Source: a virus
Reading direction: 5' to 3' (one strand)
DNA length: 36,935 bases
IMG/VR virus record: IMGVR_UViG_3300036768_000595
Location: 1 to 36,935 of that record
The notes below the pieces were generated by a model. It saw nothing but the letters and a program-made list of their open reading frames with translations. It made no database searches and was not told the origin of the DNA. Within the stretch, counting starts at the first letter, position 1; the number at the start of each line of letters is the position of its first letter. Below, piece after piece: positions 1 through 7,593 of the stretch. A program made the position numbers and the translations under genes.

Positions 1-155
1 CGATACGGTTATGCTCGTACCTACTTGTTGCTGCACTAACGTTTGACAATTACGTGAGTGAACTGGCAATAAAAACTTGTTTCTTGCTTGAAGAACTTGT
101 AAAGTATTATCCTCCTCAATGGTTTGCAACATTTAATCCGAATGGTTTTAATTAA
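1..155 (+). CDS. Small virion-region protein, 5'-truncated copy
   Basis: The open frame enters at base 3 and ends at TAA 153-155. It is the C-terminal half of the protein encoded completely at 34829-35137. Differences between copies in this stretch include G/T at 8, A/G at 11, G/C at 17 and T/G at 32, nearly all silent. The truncation is caused by the window edge and is not a mutation. Function is unknown; see the full copy. Confidence 0.8.
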   Translation, partial: IRLCSYLLVAALTFDNYVSELAIKTCFLLEELVKYYPPQWFATFNPNGFN

Positions 156-167
156 TTAATCAATACT

Positions 168-1814
168 ATGCCGATAGCATCAGACTTTTCAATTGACAGG
201 ACTACAAAGAACATACGCCACACATCAGGAACGAGTACGTACCGTGTAATAGAGTTGCACAGGTGGCTTCAAGACGTTGCTGACGATGCTTCCTATGTTG
301 GTGATGATGAATTGGACATCACCGACCCGACACCATCGGAGCGGAGCACGGATAATATAATTACCCTAACTAACGGATACAACATTGACGATGATGCAGC
401 ACGGTATTTCTACGATGGTTCGATAATTCAGAACGGTGGCAACACCATCTATGACGGCCTTGTTGTACTTGGGGCCTCCGGTATGAGGCTTGAAATTATT
501 CAGAACGGTTCGCTGGTGAGTCCGAATTTCTGGACTAATGGAATAAATGCTGACCCGGCTAACGGTATATCGCACAGGTTTCTTATTAAGGTACGCAATG
601 CGGGTGCGGACATAGACGGAAGAAGGCTTATTGGTATTACACGTGAGTTTAATTTCAGCTATTCTGAATTTAAGATTAACGGTACATCACGTGGCAACAA
701 CGTGCTTGCCATGACCTATGTCAGCGACCTGAACAACCAGACGCCAGCAGCGACAGTGGCAACGTGGACGGATATTACCAACACAACTGTAGGGTACAAC
801 GGCATAGATGTTAACAACGATGGCACAGATGAGTTCTTCTATTCTGAATGGAACCGTTCAACACGATCGATAAATGATTTGTACGAGCGCATGAAATACC
901 TAACACGCAGGGGGGAAACTGCGTTGTTTTACGGAATACAGGGCCAGCTATTCAGGGGCATCACGCATGAGATTGTCGTTGACAATCCATCTGGGACTTT
1001 CAATGCAGTTGAACCGGTGTCGTGGGCAACTGGTACAGGGCAGATGCTCGCCATTAACAGCGTTACCGCACCAACTAAGATGTGGATACAGTTGTTAACA
1101 GGTGTTGCGCCAATTGACAACCAGGTTATTACTGGTAACACGTCATCGGCAACGTGTCAGGTGAACGTTACAGTTACGGAGAGGAATATATCAACGCCAT
1201 TCTGCGGTTTGTCAACGGGTTCATCATTAATCGGTGCTTACGGTTTTGGCGTTGAGGCATTAGACCTTTCTGCATCGGATAAGGTGTTCGACCTCGACAA
1301 TGTTCAGTATTCAGCACCAAACTTCCAGGTAGGTACTGTCAATGGACTTGTACCTGGTGAGGACTACGTTTTAGTTACCAACAACGATGGTGGCAATATT
1401 GACTATGACCAGTTCACGCTTAACGGTGCATTGACAGGAGCTTCTGTTACTGCTGTAGTTATCAACGTGTCAATCCCGGCAGATACTCCAAATACGGGTA
1501 CTATACGGATACGCAGAGCAAATGGTGTATATACACGACATACATACACATCATGGAGTGGTTCAACGTTTACGATACCTCCTACTAATTTTTCAACAAA
1601 CAACGCACCAAACGGCACGAATGTGTTTATCAGTTACATAGATAAACTTGCATCGTCAACTTCTGAAGCGTTCACCGCAGTATTCACAACGCCACGAAGC
1701 ATGTTTATACGTGTTCGTGACGGTGGTTCAACACCTATAAAGCCGTTCGACACCACGGCAACATTCGGAAGTGGAGGGTTCAGCGTTACAGTTTCGAGGA
1801 TTTCTGATTCTTAA
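168..1814 (+). CDS. Large virion (tail tip/fibre) protein, variant A
   Basis: A 548-residue protein rich in Thr, Asn, Ser and Gly, with no signal peptide or membrane segment, and with the low-complexity beta-strand character of phage tail-tip and fibre proteins. The start region (MPIASDFSIDRTTKNIRHT) resembles N-termini of large structural proteins in environmental phages. The C-terminal part (about 380-548) looks like small beta-sandwich modules and ends in an MFIRVRDGG segment. It sits 3 bp before the next virion gene and 12 bp after a small one. The second copy at 35150-36796 differs at about ten residues (for example S114A, N122T, T202N and A290Q by hand count). A role in adsorption is inferred from composition and place. 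Confidence 0.8.
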   Translation: MPIASDFSIDRTTKNIRHTSGTSTYRVIELHRWLQDVADDASYVGDDELDITDPTPSERSTDNIITLTNGYNIDDDAARYFYDGSIIQNGGNTIYDGLVVLGASGMRLEIIQNGSLVSPNFWTNGINADPANGISHRFLIKVRNAGADIDGRRLIGITREFNFSYSEFKINGTSRGNNVLAMTYVSDLNNQTPAATVATWTDITNTTVGYNGIDVNNDGTDEFFYSEWNRSTRSINDLYERMKYLTRRGETALFYGIQGQLFRGITHEIVVDNPSGTFNAVEPVSWATGTGQMLAINSVTAPTKMWIQLLTGVAPIDNQVITGNTSSATCQVNVTVTERNISTPFCGLSTGSSLIGAYGFGVEALDLSASDKVFDLDNVQYSAPNFQVGTVNGLVPGEDYVLVTNNDGGNIDYDQFTLNGALTGASVTAVVINVSIPADTPNTGTIRIRRANGVYTRHTYTSWSGSTFTIPPTNFSTNNAPNGTNVFISYIDKLASSTSEAFTAVFTTPRSMFIRVRDGGSTPIKPFDTTATFGSGGFSVTVSRISDS

Positions 1815-1817
1815 TAT

Positions 1818-4190
1818 ATGCCTGCAATACGCGACAGTTCTTTTGCATTTGAAACACTCACGACAGATGCAGGTATAACTATACCTGTGCCAACAAATAG
1901 TGCGAATGACTTATTGATTGCATTCGTGATGGGCGATACAGGTACGCCAACGTGGACGTTGCCTACCGGATGGACACAACTGTTTGCACAAAACAACACC
2001 TGCTCAACGTTGTGTGCGTATAAAATCAGCAACGGCTCCGAGCCGAGCACTGTAACATTCGGGGCAAATGTGAACGAAACGTACAATGGTACAATACTAT
2101 CCATAATGGATGTTGACACCACGAACCCGTTCGGCAGCCCATCTGTTTTCAACAACACCACACAGGCGGCAGCGTTTAAGTTTAACATGCAGACGATAAC
2201 TACTAACCGGAATAATGCGTTGTGTATCGTCTTTTATGCCAACTCATCCGCAGGTGTTCCGAGTTTCATAGAAAACAAAGGCATGAGCATCGTTGCTGCT
2301 GACGGTGCTGCCGAGTCAATGGGTGTGGGTTGGTTCTTTATGCCTACCATTGGGACAACTCCGAACAATATAACATGCTCAAATGTTGTCACTGGGCCTG
2401 GCGTTAAAGCAGTAATTCAGGTAGTGCCTCCACTGTCAGGTGCTACTGTAATACCAACGTATATCGCTGCAGACAACTGCACGTATTTGGAACCAATCAA
2501 CGGTTTGGTAAGCTATAACGGGAACACAGCACTTGCGCCAACTGCAGATACAAACTTCGGAACCACGCTTGGAGGCATAGCAGCTGCTGATGCTACTGTG
2601 GCAGGAGCGCCAGATACGGGTATAAACTCGTTTCACTCTTCTGGTCAATTGACGAGTGTTGCGAATGAAACAACTATGTATGGTGCTGAACTTGTATTTG
2701 CTGCGGCCAACAGGCCGAACATCACGTCAAAGAATTTGTTGTGCCATGTACAGGCATCAACACCTACGCAGTTACAACGCTTGCCTAACATAGCATCCGA
2801 CAAGGGAATATGGTTTGGTGTTCGAAGCGGCAGCGGAACTGATTTTAAAATTTGGCAGGTACTCGGAACTGACAGCCCAGATGCTGTTAACAGGCCTGTG
2901 CCAATAATTATCAACGAGCAAGCTGGCAACGTGAAAGCAAGTGCTGGAACGTTAGACCCATCGAACATATTAGCTGTCGGCTTCTGGGTTGGTGGCAAGG
3001 CGGTAGGAACAACTGTGTGGCAGTTCATGTCGCTATGGCTTATGGACAGCACTGTTGTTTGCGGAGGCATTGCAGCATTTCCGGTAAACATTTCTGGCAT
3101 CGTTAAAGCGATAGCTGATTCGCATGAAAGAAAGTCAGCCCTTTTGCAGGGTTCTAATCAGATGTTGTTGCTTCAAGACTTACAACTCGGTGACGGAGGA
3201 ACACACCCGATATATCTTGATTTGAATGCTACTGCGATAGAATTTCCATCGTTGTACAATAAGTCAAATAAGCAGGTAAAATATAATTCCGTTGAAAACA
3301 AGATAGGCATTACATACTATGCAGGTGCATCAGACACGATAAAACATCGCAACTCTGTTATTTCAAGTCCATCAAGGTACAAGTGGGGACTTCATCCATC
3401 GAGTTCTACTTCGGCTACCTATGATTTTTCCGGTCTATCTGTTATCGGTGCAGGAACAATTACGCTTGCGAGAGCAATAACGATACGTGAATTGACGATA
3501 AACGACTATTCAACGCTTGACGTGTCGAATGCCACACTTGTTGACTGCACGATACTCAATGTTCCGGCAGCTAACGATTCGCTTACCGTTAATGCCTCAA
3601 CTAAGTTTGATGGATGTTTTTTAAACGTTTCAACGGTAACCGCAGGAAACAGGTGGGTGTCACTTGCGAATCCATCTATCTTTGAATACTGCGAATTTAC
3701 GGGTGGCGGTGGCCATGCTATCAGGATAACGACACCGGGTACATATACGCTTAAAGGAAACCAGTTCACAGGTTTTGGTGCAAATGGTTCCACGGGTGCA
3801 GCCATATTCAATGACAGCGGAGGCGCGGTTACCCTTAACATTACCGATGGTGGCAACACGCCTACGGTTCGAAACGGAACAGGTGCGTCAACAACGGTAG
3901 TCAATTCGGTTACTGTGAGGGTTAAGGTTTTGGATGTAAATACGGGTGCACCGATTGAAAACGCAAGGGTATTTCTTGCAACAACACCAGGTGGTGTTGG
4001 TATATTCAACAACCTCACCAATGCGAGCGGAATTGTTGAAAACACAGCGTATAATTACACGGCAGATGTTAACGTTACCGGCCGGGTGCGAAAGGGGTCA
4101 ACTGCTCCGTACTATAAGACCTCGCCAATAACTGGTACGATAACTTCTTCAGGTTTTCAGGTTACAGTTTTCTTAATCCCTGACGAATGA
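1818..4190 (+). CDS. Large virion fibre/adsorption protein with beta-helix-like C-half
   Basis: A 790-residue protein. Residues 1-205 form a Thr/Asn/Gly-rich domain of the sort found in phage tail-tip proteins (TLPTGWTQL near residue 50). Residues 235-440 look like a concanavalin-type beta sandwich. Residues about 545-690 have regular short strands with recurring Asn and Cys (TINDYSTLDVSNATLVDCTI), typical of a parallel beta-helix. The last 90 residues resemble a carboxypeptidase-regulatory-like Ig module (VRVKVLDVNTGAPIENARVF). The stop overlaps the next start as ATGA. The protein is probably part of the host-recognition apparatus; no enzyme motif was seen. Confidence 0.78.
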   Translation: MPAIRDSSFAFETLTTDAGITIPVPTNSANDLLIAFVMGDTGTPTWTLPTGWTQLFAQNNTCSTLCAYKISNGSEPSTVTFGANVNETYNGTILSIMDVDTTNPFGSPSVFNNTTQAAAFKFNMQTITTNRNNALCIVFYANSSAGVPSFIENKGMSIVAADGAAESMGVGWFFMPTIGTTPNNITCSNVVTGPGVKAVIQVVPPLSGATVIPTYIAADNCTYLEPINGLVSYNGNTALAPTADTNFGTTLGGIAAADATVAGAPDTGINSFHSSGQLTSVANETTMYGAELVFAAANRPNITSKNLLCHVQASTPTQLQRLPNIASDKGIWFGVRSGSGTDFKIWQVLGTDSPDAVNRPVPIIINEQAGNVKASAGTLDPSNILAVGFWVGGKAVGTTVWQFMSLWLMDSTVVCGGIAAFPVNISGIVKAIADSHERKSALLQGSNQMLLLQDLQLGDGGTHPIYLDLNATAIEFPSLYNKSNKQVKYNSVENKIGITYYAGASDTIKHRNSVISSPSRYKWGLHPSSSTSATYDFSGLSVIGAGTITLARAITIRELTINDYSTLDVSNATLVDCTILNVPAANDSLTVNASTKFDGCFLNVSTVTAGNRWVSLANPSIFEYCEFTGGGGHAIRITTPGTYTLKGNQFTGFGANGSTGAAIFNDSGGAVTLNITDGGNTPTVRNGTGASTTVVNSVTVRVKVLDVNTGAPIENARVFLATTPGGVGIFNNLTNASGIVENTAYNYTADVNVTGRVRKGSTAPYYKTSPITGTITSSGFQVTVFLIPDE

Positions 4191-4744
4191 TTACGATAAA
4201 CTGGTCAACGAAAGTGATATATGTACCAATTGCGTACCTTACCAACCTTGGCGGAGGCATCTATGAGTTGGATGTGAATGCTTTCAGGCTTGCGTTACGC
4301 GACCTTGAAGACAGCGATGAGGGCATCGCCTTTCCTCCTACGCACAGGCACAACACTACAGTTACGTTGTCCGGTGTTACTTATGCCCGTACCGTTGAGA
4401 TTATCAACGGTTATACAATTGAATTTGAAAATGGACTATACACTGTCAAGTGTGTAGGTGCTAATCACAACATAGGTGACGTTAAGGTAGTCAATTCCGT
4501 GTCGTTGATTATCGGAAACTCCGCTGGATTGATTGAAGGTAGTGGCGGTAATATGTGGGATGAGGTAATTGAAACTGGATATACAGCAGCAAATCTGTTG
4601 CGACTTATTGCTGCAGTTGCAGCCGGTAAGAGTTCTATTGTTGGTTCAAATGTTAAATTCAGGGACATGAACGACACGAAGGACAGGATAGATGCTACCG
4701 TTGTTGGCGGTGCGCGTACGAACGTGACAAGGGATGGAACCTAA
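4187..4744 (+). CDS. Conserved phage tail-region protein, 185 aa
   Basis: The start overlaps the preceding stop by 4 bp (ATGA), indicating translational coupling. The N-terminal 100 residues contain a pattern I recognise from proteins after tail-tip genes in many tailed phages: IYVP, then ELDVNAFRLALRDLEDSDEG, FPPTHRHNT and VEIINGYTIEFE. The C-terminal part has a short amphipathic Ala-rich helix (about 135-155) and ends near a TRDGT tail. This family is usually annotated only as a phage protein. A structural or fibre-accessory role is inferred from the neighbours. Confidence 0.72.
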   Translation: MITINWSTKVIYVPIAYLTNLGGGIYELDVNAFRLALRDLEDSDEGIAFPPTHRHNTTVTLSGVTYARTVEIINGYTIEFENGLYTVKCVGANHNIGDVKVVNSVSLIIGNSAGLIEGSGGNMWDEVIETGYTAANLLRLIAAVAAGKSSIVGSNVKFRDMNDTKDRIDATVVGGARTNVTRDGT

Positions 4745-4759
4745 AAAAAAGGTATAAAA

Positions 4760-5116
4760 ATGAACAAAATAAACATTATCATCATTCTTGCAGTAGCGTT
4801 GTTCACCGCGCTCTTTGTGTTGTTCACACGCGAAAGGCAATATGATATAACAGTTAGAGATTTGAAGAAAGAGCATGAGCGCTTGCGTGATGAGCGCAAA
4901 ACATTGGAAATGTTGTATCTTAAAAAGTCTGATGAACTTCAAAACTGGATTGAACTATATAAGTATCAGAAAGCACTTGCGGAGCAACGGTATAATGATG
5001 TGGTTAAACTTCAGAAAAAATATGACAGCAAAAAAAATAATCCTGTTGTTATTGTTAACGACCATCAGCGCGACAGTATATTGTCAGCCCTATATCCCGA
5101 ATTATTCAATAAGTAG
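4760..5116 (+). CDS. Putative inner-membrane spanin-like protein
   Basis: A 118-residue protein with one N-terminal transmembrane segment (about residues 5-22, IIIILAVALFTALFVLF). A long charged, coiled-coil-prone helix follows (about 30-95). That is the topology of an inner-membrane spanin: anchored by its N-terminus with a periplasmic coiled coil. Its 3' part is overlapped out of frame by the gene starting at 5022, as in Rz/Rz1 pairs. It lies at the end of the late transcript, after the fibre genes. An alternative is an unrelated membrane-anchored structural protein. No family-specific motif was found. Confidence 0.55.
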   Translation: MNKINIIIILAVALFTALFVLFTRERQYDITVRDLKKEHERLRDERKTLEMLYLKKSDELQNWIELYKYQKALAEQRYNDVVKLQKKYDSKKNNPVVIVNDHQRDSILSALYPELFNK

Positions 5117-5414
5117 AGAAGTTTTCGACCGGATGGTTAACGATGTGTTGCGTGGGCGTGCATGTGATACGTTGCAACAACAACAACGCCTTACGATAGA
5201 TGAACTAAGCAGGACTGTAGCTGTTGCGGATTCTGTGATTGAAAAAAAAGACCAGCTTATTAGTCTTCTTGAATACAGGCTTAAAAATCAGCAATACGAC
5301 TGCGACATTGATAAAAGGCTAAATGAGGAGAAGTTAATAAGATTACGTAAAAGGATGTTGGTGCTTTCGGGAATTTCAGTATTTGAACTGATGTTGCTTT
5401 TGTTATTGTTCTAA
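5022..5414 (+). CDS. Secreted spanin-partner-like protein, nested start
   Basis: 130 residues from ATG 5022; the frame is open further upstream, but this start gives a clean signal peptide. Residues 1-22 have two lysines, a Leu/Ile-rich core and end in TVYC-QP, like Bacteroidota signal peptides that end A-Q. The Cys could instead be lipidated, but the lipobox is not canonical. A helical region (about 50-105) precedes a C-terminal hydrophobic segment (about 110-130). The start overlaps the previous gene by 95 bp in another frame. It is perhaps the outer-membrane partner of a spanin pair. The C-terminal hydrophobic segment is atypical for Rz1. Confidence 0.55.
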   Translation: MTAKKIILLLLLTTISATVYCQPYIPNYSISREVFDRMVNDVLRGRACDTLQQQQRLTIDELSRTVAVADSVIEKKDQLISLLEYRLKNQQYDCDIDKRLNEEKLIRLRKRMLVLSGISVFELMLLLLLF

Positions 5415-5713
5415 ATAATTATTTCAAGTTTTTTCTTTTTGAGTTTATGTACAAATTTTTTTGCTTCTTTTAATGTCTTGAATGAAGCAGTTGACCGTCC
5501 AAAGATAAAGGTATAATTATAAGAATGTATTGGATCGCCAAAGTTATCTATTGGCCGCCAATGTAAATCATTTTCGTCAAAGTAGTATTCAAAAATAATT
5601 CCTAAAAATTTCTTTCTTTTTTTCATTTTAGGGCATTCAACATAAACTCTGTAGTCAGTAGTTGTCTCTATTATTTTATACCTTCTTTTTCTTCGCAAAC
5701 ACTTCGCAAACAC
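5411..5713 (-). CDS. Small basic hypothetical protein, last gene of leftward operon
   Basis: 100 residues with a Lys/Arg-rich start (KCLRRKRRYK) and a basic end (KLKKKKLEIII). The middle (EYYFDENDLHWRPIDNFG) looks like a folded small domain; I do not recognise it. The frame opens with GTG at 5713 and has no ATG near its N-terminus, so the start is uncertain. Its TAG overlaps the TAA of the opposite-strand gene ending at 5414 by a few bases, so the two transcripts converge here. The gene is AT-rich like the rest of the leftward cluster. Confidence 0.55.
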   Translation of the reverse strand: MFAKCLRRKRRYKIIETTTDYRVYVECPKMKKRKKFLGIIFEYYFDENDLHWRPIDNFGDPIHSYNYTFIFGRSTASFKTLKEAKKFVHKLKKKKLEIII

Positions 5714-5722
5714 AAACGTTAC

Positions 5723-6085
5723 CTACGACGAAGCTATGATAATAGCATCAGGATATTCTTTACATGCCTCTAAATACTTTTCCAAAAAAGGAACAAAATC
5801 TTCATAAGTCCCCCACCCATTAGGTGAATTAAACGTCTTAAAATGTTCAGGTCTTGCTTTTAAATCAGTTAACCCATTTTCAAGTAATTCAACTATCTCA
5901 CTTGCCTTTATTTTACCAATCTCTTCTGGTCGCCAAATTGCTTCATAAATCCCAGCCTCACGTGCCATTTTACCTAAGTTATTGGTAATATTTGCATCGT
6001 AAACAGTTTCTTCTTCTTCAATTAATGTTTTGCCAGCATCGTAGCTGATCCATTTTTTTCGTTTTAAATAAACATCTAAACTCAT
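5723..6085 (-). CDS. Conserved phage protein of the MSLDVYL family
   Basis: 120 residues from ATG at 6085. The frame is open upstream to 6187, but that stretch overlaps the preceding gene and the family normally starts MSLDVYL. Recognisable blocks are VYDANITNNLGKMAREAGIY, WRPEEIGKIKA, NGWGTYEDFV and LEACKEYPDA. Proteins with these blocks occur in phages and prophages of many hosts, with no function known to me. The size is near or slightly below usual. It is the sixth gene of the leftward early operon, 16 bp after its neighbour. Confidence 0.82.
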   Translation of the reverse strand: MSLDVYLKRKKWISYDAGKTLIEEEETVYDANITNNLGKMAREAGIYEAIWRPEEIGKIKASEIVELLENGLTDLKARPEHFKTFNSPNGWGTYEDFVPFLEKYLEACKEYPDAIIIASS

Positions 6086-6101
6086 TTTAGTACTTTTTAA
6101 A

Positions 6102-6353
6102 TTAATGAAACTTTTTTTCCGACTCGCGCTTGTCATGTTCAGCGAGTTGCTCCATATGAAAAAGTAGTCCGTCCAAAAATGCCGCATTTGGATTATCTCT
6201 TTCTAATTCTTTTAATGCTATCCTGTGAAGTAGTTCCATTGTTGTTGTCTGTGGTGTTTTACCCAATGCGGTAATTATGGTGTTTTTAAAATCAAACGCT
6301 GCTGTAGATATTTTAAATAAGAGTTTTAACGTCTGTATTTGTTGATTTTCCAT
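6102..6353 (-). CDS. Small helical hypothetical protein
   Basis: 83 residues, starting at ATG 6353 with an A-rich leader and an 11-bp gap after the preceding gene. It is mostly alpha-helical by composition: a segment about 1-35 (LKLLFKISTAAFDFKNTIITAL) and a second from about 38 to 78 ending in charged residues. No cysteines or catalytic motif were seen, and I do not recognise the family. Its place inside a tightly packed leftward operon of small proteins makes a role in early host interaction possible, but that is inference only. Confidence 0.6.
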   Translation of the reverse strand: MENQQIQTLKLLFKISTAAFDFKNTIITALGKTPQTTTMELLHRIALKELERDNPNAAFLDGLLFHMEQLAEHDKRESEKKFH

Positions 6354-6364
6354 CGTTAAAAAAA

Positions 6365-6529
6365 TTAAGTTTGCTTAGCAACATGTTTATTCAAGGCTTG
6401 GATTAGGCTATTGTTAAAAGATTTGAGCAATTTGTTTTCTGCTCTTAATTCAGCGAGTTCAATACACATCTTGATTACTTCTCCAGCCGAAAAGGTTCGG
6501 GTGCCTCCTATTGTTTCTTTTTTCTTCAT
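6365..6529 (-). CDS. Small hypothetical protein, 54 aa
   Basis: Reading the minus strand from ATG 6527-6529 to TAA 6365-6367 gives 54 residues. The sequence begins MKKKETIGGTRTFSAGEVIK and continues with a leucine-rich helix (IELAELRAENKLLKSF) resembling a short leucine-zipper-type dimerisation helix. Its start codon overlaps the stop of the upstream gene as ATGA, good evidence that both are translated. Unknown family; perhaps a small dimeric regulator. Confidence 0.6.
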   Translation of the reverse strand: MKKKETIGGTRTFSAGEVIKMCIELAELRAENKLLKSFNNSLIQALNKHVAKQT

Positions 6530-6813
6530 AATGTTTTAAAGTAATTTAATAAAGTGCAAAACTTTTTTTTGTATTGATTTCTAACGTAATTGTTTAAAAC
6601 TGTAAATCTTTCTCGTTGGCTTGGCATTATTGCGGTTATGCCTAAAGTTTTTGCAGCAAACTCAATAAAGTTTTCAAGTTTTTTGTCAAGCCATTTTATA
6701 TCGCAATCTCTTAATTCACGGTTATCTAACAGGTTAATTATCTTCTCGATAGGTTCAATTAAAGCTACTTCGATAATAAATTGGTCAATTGCGGGGTTAT
6801 TTGTTGCTTTCAT
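6526..6813 (-). CDS. Small helical hypothetical protein, 95 aa
   Basis: 95 residues from ATG 6813 to TGA 6526-6528, sharing an ATGA with the next gene. Helical composition: residues 8-30 (DQFIIEVALIEPIEKIINLL), 38-58 and 62-95, ending in a basic aromatic segment (NQYKKKFCTLLNYFKTL). No known motif. The ATGA overlap and 3-bp gap to its upstream neighbour place it in the leftward operon. Confidence 0.6.
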   Translation of the reverse strand: MKATNNPAIDQFIIEVALIEPIEKIINLLDNRELRDCDIKWLDKKLENFIEFAAKTLGITAIMPSQRERFTVLNNYVRNQYKKKFCTLLNYFKTL

Positions 6814-6816
6814 ATT

Positions 6817-7017
6817 TTAAACAAAAAAAACATCATAGACACGCCGAGTTAATTTAGTTTTCGAACTATATGGGTCTGTAAGAAAGGAAAGAAAAACCTG
6901 CTTATCGCTGTTACGGTGTTTTTTACAACTTGCCTCAATTTCTTTAATCAATGCTTTTTCATCTTTGATGTAAACATCCGAATGTATATATCCGGCATTG
7001 AACCAGCTATTAACCAA
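6817..7017 (-). CDS. Hypothetical protein with probable TTG start
   Basis: 66 residues ending at TAA 6817-6819, just 3 bp before the next gene. The only start in the frame near the N-terminus is TTG at 7017 and there is no internal ATG, so the start is a guess. Residues 15-60 alternate charged helix (KALIKEIEASCKKH) and strands (KQVFLSFLTD). The end is basic and aromatic (KLTRRVYDVFFV). Not recognised. Supported mainly by tight packing within the operon. Confidence 0.45.
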   Translation of the reverse strand: MVNSWFNAGYIHSDVYIKDEKALIKEIEASCKKHRNSDKQVFLSFLTDPYSSKTKLTRRVYDVFFV

Positions 7018-7042
7018 ACAATCACTTTTGGTTGTATTTCAA

Positions 7043-7174
7043 TTACCTATCATCCATCTTCTCCACGATTGGCCTAACTTTCGCATCTATGGAAGCCTTG
7101 TTTTTTGTTTGAACGTAATAAGTAAGAGCTATCTTTTTTTGTTCAGGGTCTATTTTTTTTCTCCCGCGTTTCAT
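7043..7174 (-). CDS. Small basic protein, first gene of leftward operon
   Basis: 43 residues from ATG 7172-7174 to TAA 7043-7045 on the minus strand. The start MKRGRKKIDPEQKKIALTYY has the 'GRKxxDPxxKK' opening seen in small phage and plasmid proteins that bind DNA or carry a ribbon-helix-helix-like fold. The rest is helical (KASIDAKVRPIVEKMDDR). It lies about 17 bp downstream of the putative leftward promoter, making it the likely first gene of the operon. A small transcription regulator is possible, but no family was confirmed. Confidence 0.55.
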   Translation of the reverse strand: MKRGRKKIDPEQKKIALTYYVQTKNKASIDAKVRPIVEKMDDR

Positions 7175-7190
7175 GTGTATAACGTTTTTG

Positions 7191-7221
7191 CAAAAGAAAA
7201 AAGCAATTAAGAAAAAAGCAA
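7191..7221 (-). promoter_or_regulatory. Putative Bacteroidota-type promoter, leftward operon
   Basis: On the minus strand there is TTG (7219-7221), a 20-base spacer and TTCTTTTG (7191-7198). This matches the Bacteroidota consensus of a TTG-containing -33 box and TAnnTTTG -7 box at seven of eight -7 positions (A replaced by T). Predicted transcription would start around 7185, ten or so bases before ATG 7174. The region is T-rich, so a chance match is possible. Confidence 0.4.
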
Positions 7222-7473
7222 GTTTTTTTTACTTTTTTAAACCTATAAAAAACTATACCCAAAACATACCCAGCAGGTTTTTGCGCTTTTTTAGAGTGCC
7301 TTTTTTTAAACGCCATATAAACGTTTTACAGCATATCATGCCTTGGGGTATATAAATATACATCCAGGCAAAAAAAGTGGCTGTAATGCGCTTTAATAAA
7401 GCCGTTTTTTAACGGGTGATTTTTAAAAACTGCGAAATTATGCTGTTTTAAGGGGTATGCCAAAAAGCACCCG

Positions 7474-7492
7474 CGAAATTAGCGCAATTTCG
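7474..7492. repeat. Perfect inverted repeat, operator candidate
   Basis: CGAAATT and AATTTCG arms of 7 bp flank a 5-base centre AGCGC. The left arm with its flank (GCGAAATTA) also occurs at 7432-7440, 41 bp upstream. There is no following T-run on either strand, so a terminator is unlikely. A dimeric repressor site about 70 bp before the rightward promoter fits better. Confidence 0.5.
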
Positions 7493-7562
7493 AAGATTTT
7501 CCGTGGGTGGCAATGGCATGTATAAAAAAAAGAAAAAAAAGTAAAAAAAAAGTAAAAAAAAC

Positions 7563-7593
7563 TTGCAAAATACAAACAGGTGTATTATCTTTA
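7563..7593 (+). promoter_or_regulatory. Putative early rightward promoter
   Basis: TTG at 7563-7565, a 20-base spacer and TATCTTTA at 7586-7593, matching the Bacteroidota TAnnTTTG -7 consensus in all but the last base. An A-tract run (7525-7562) immediately upstream could act as an UP-type element. The first rightward gene begins 25 bp downstream at 7619. Confidence 0.55.

Larger units (their letters stand above)
1..1953. repeat. Left copy of the diverged terminal overlap
   Basis: This segment aligns end to end with 34983-36935 at a constant offset of 34,982 bases. There are no insertions or deletions and, by hand count, about 80 substitutions (roughly 96% identity). Most changes are at third codon positions and change only about ten residues of the 548-residue protein it encodes. 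It carries the end of one gene, a complete 548-codon gene and the start of the next. I infer two strain versions of one locus, met at both ends of a linearised circular genome. Confidence 0.93.

Noticed and set aside
168-1814. Diversity-generating retroelement variable region
   Set aside because: Differences between copies are spread over the whole gene, mostly silent and not limited to adenine positions. No reverse transcriptase or template repeat was seen.
1-1953. Exact direct terminal repeat as a physical phage end
   Set aside because: The copies differ at about 80 sites, while true terminal repeats are identical; an overlap of strain variants explains the data better.
3506-4045. 179-codon antisense ORF within the fibre gene
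   Set aside because: It is the complement of a well-supported coding frame and gives a Val/Thr/Pro-rich sequence without protein-like features. Similar antisense frames at 2645-3100 and 1811-2188 were dropped for the same reason.
5405-5430. Bidirectional terminator between converging genes
   Set aside because: Only an AT-only 12-bp palindrome (5413-5424) is present, too weak to claim, although termination must happen near here.
7525-7562. Intrinsic terminator from the A/T run
   Set aside because: There is no stable stem next to it; placement directly before the -33 box suits an UP-like element better.
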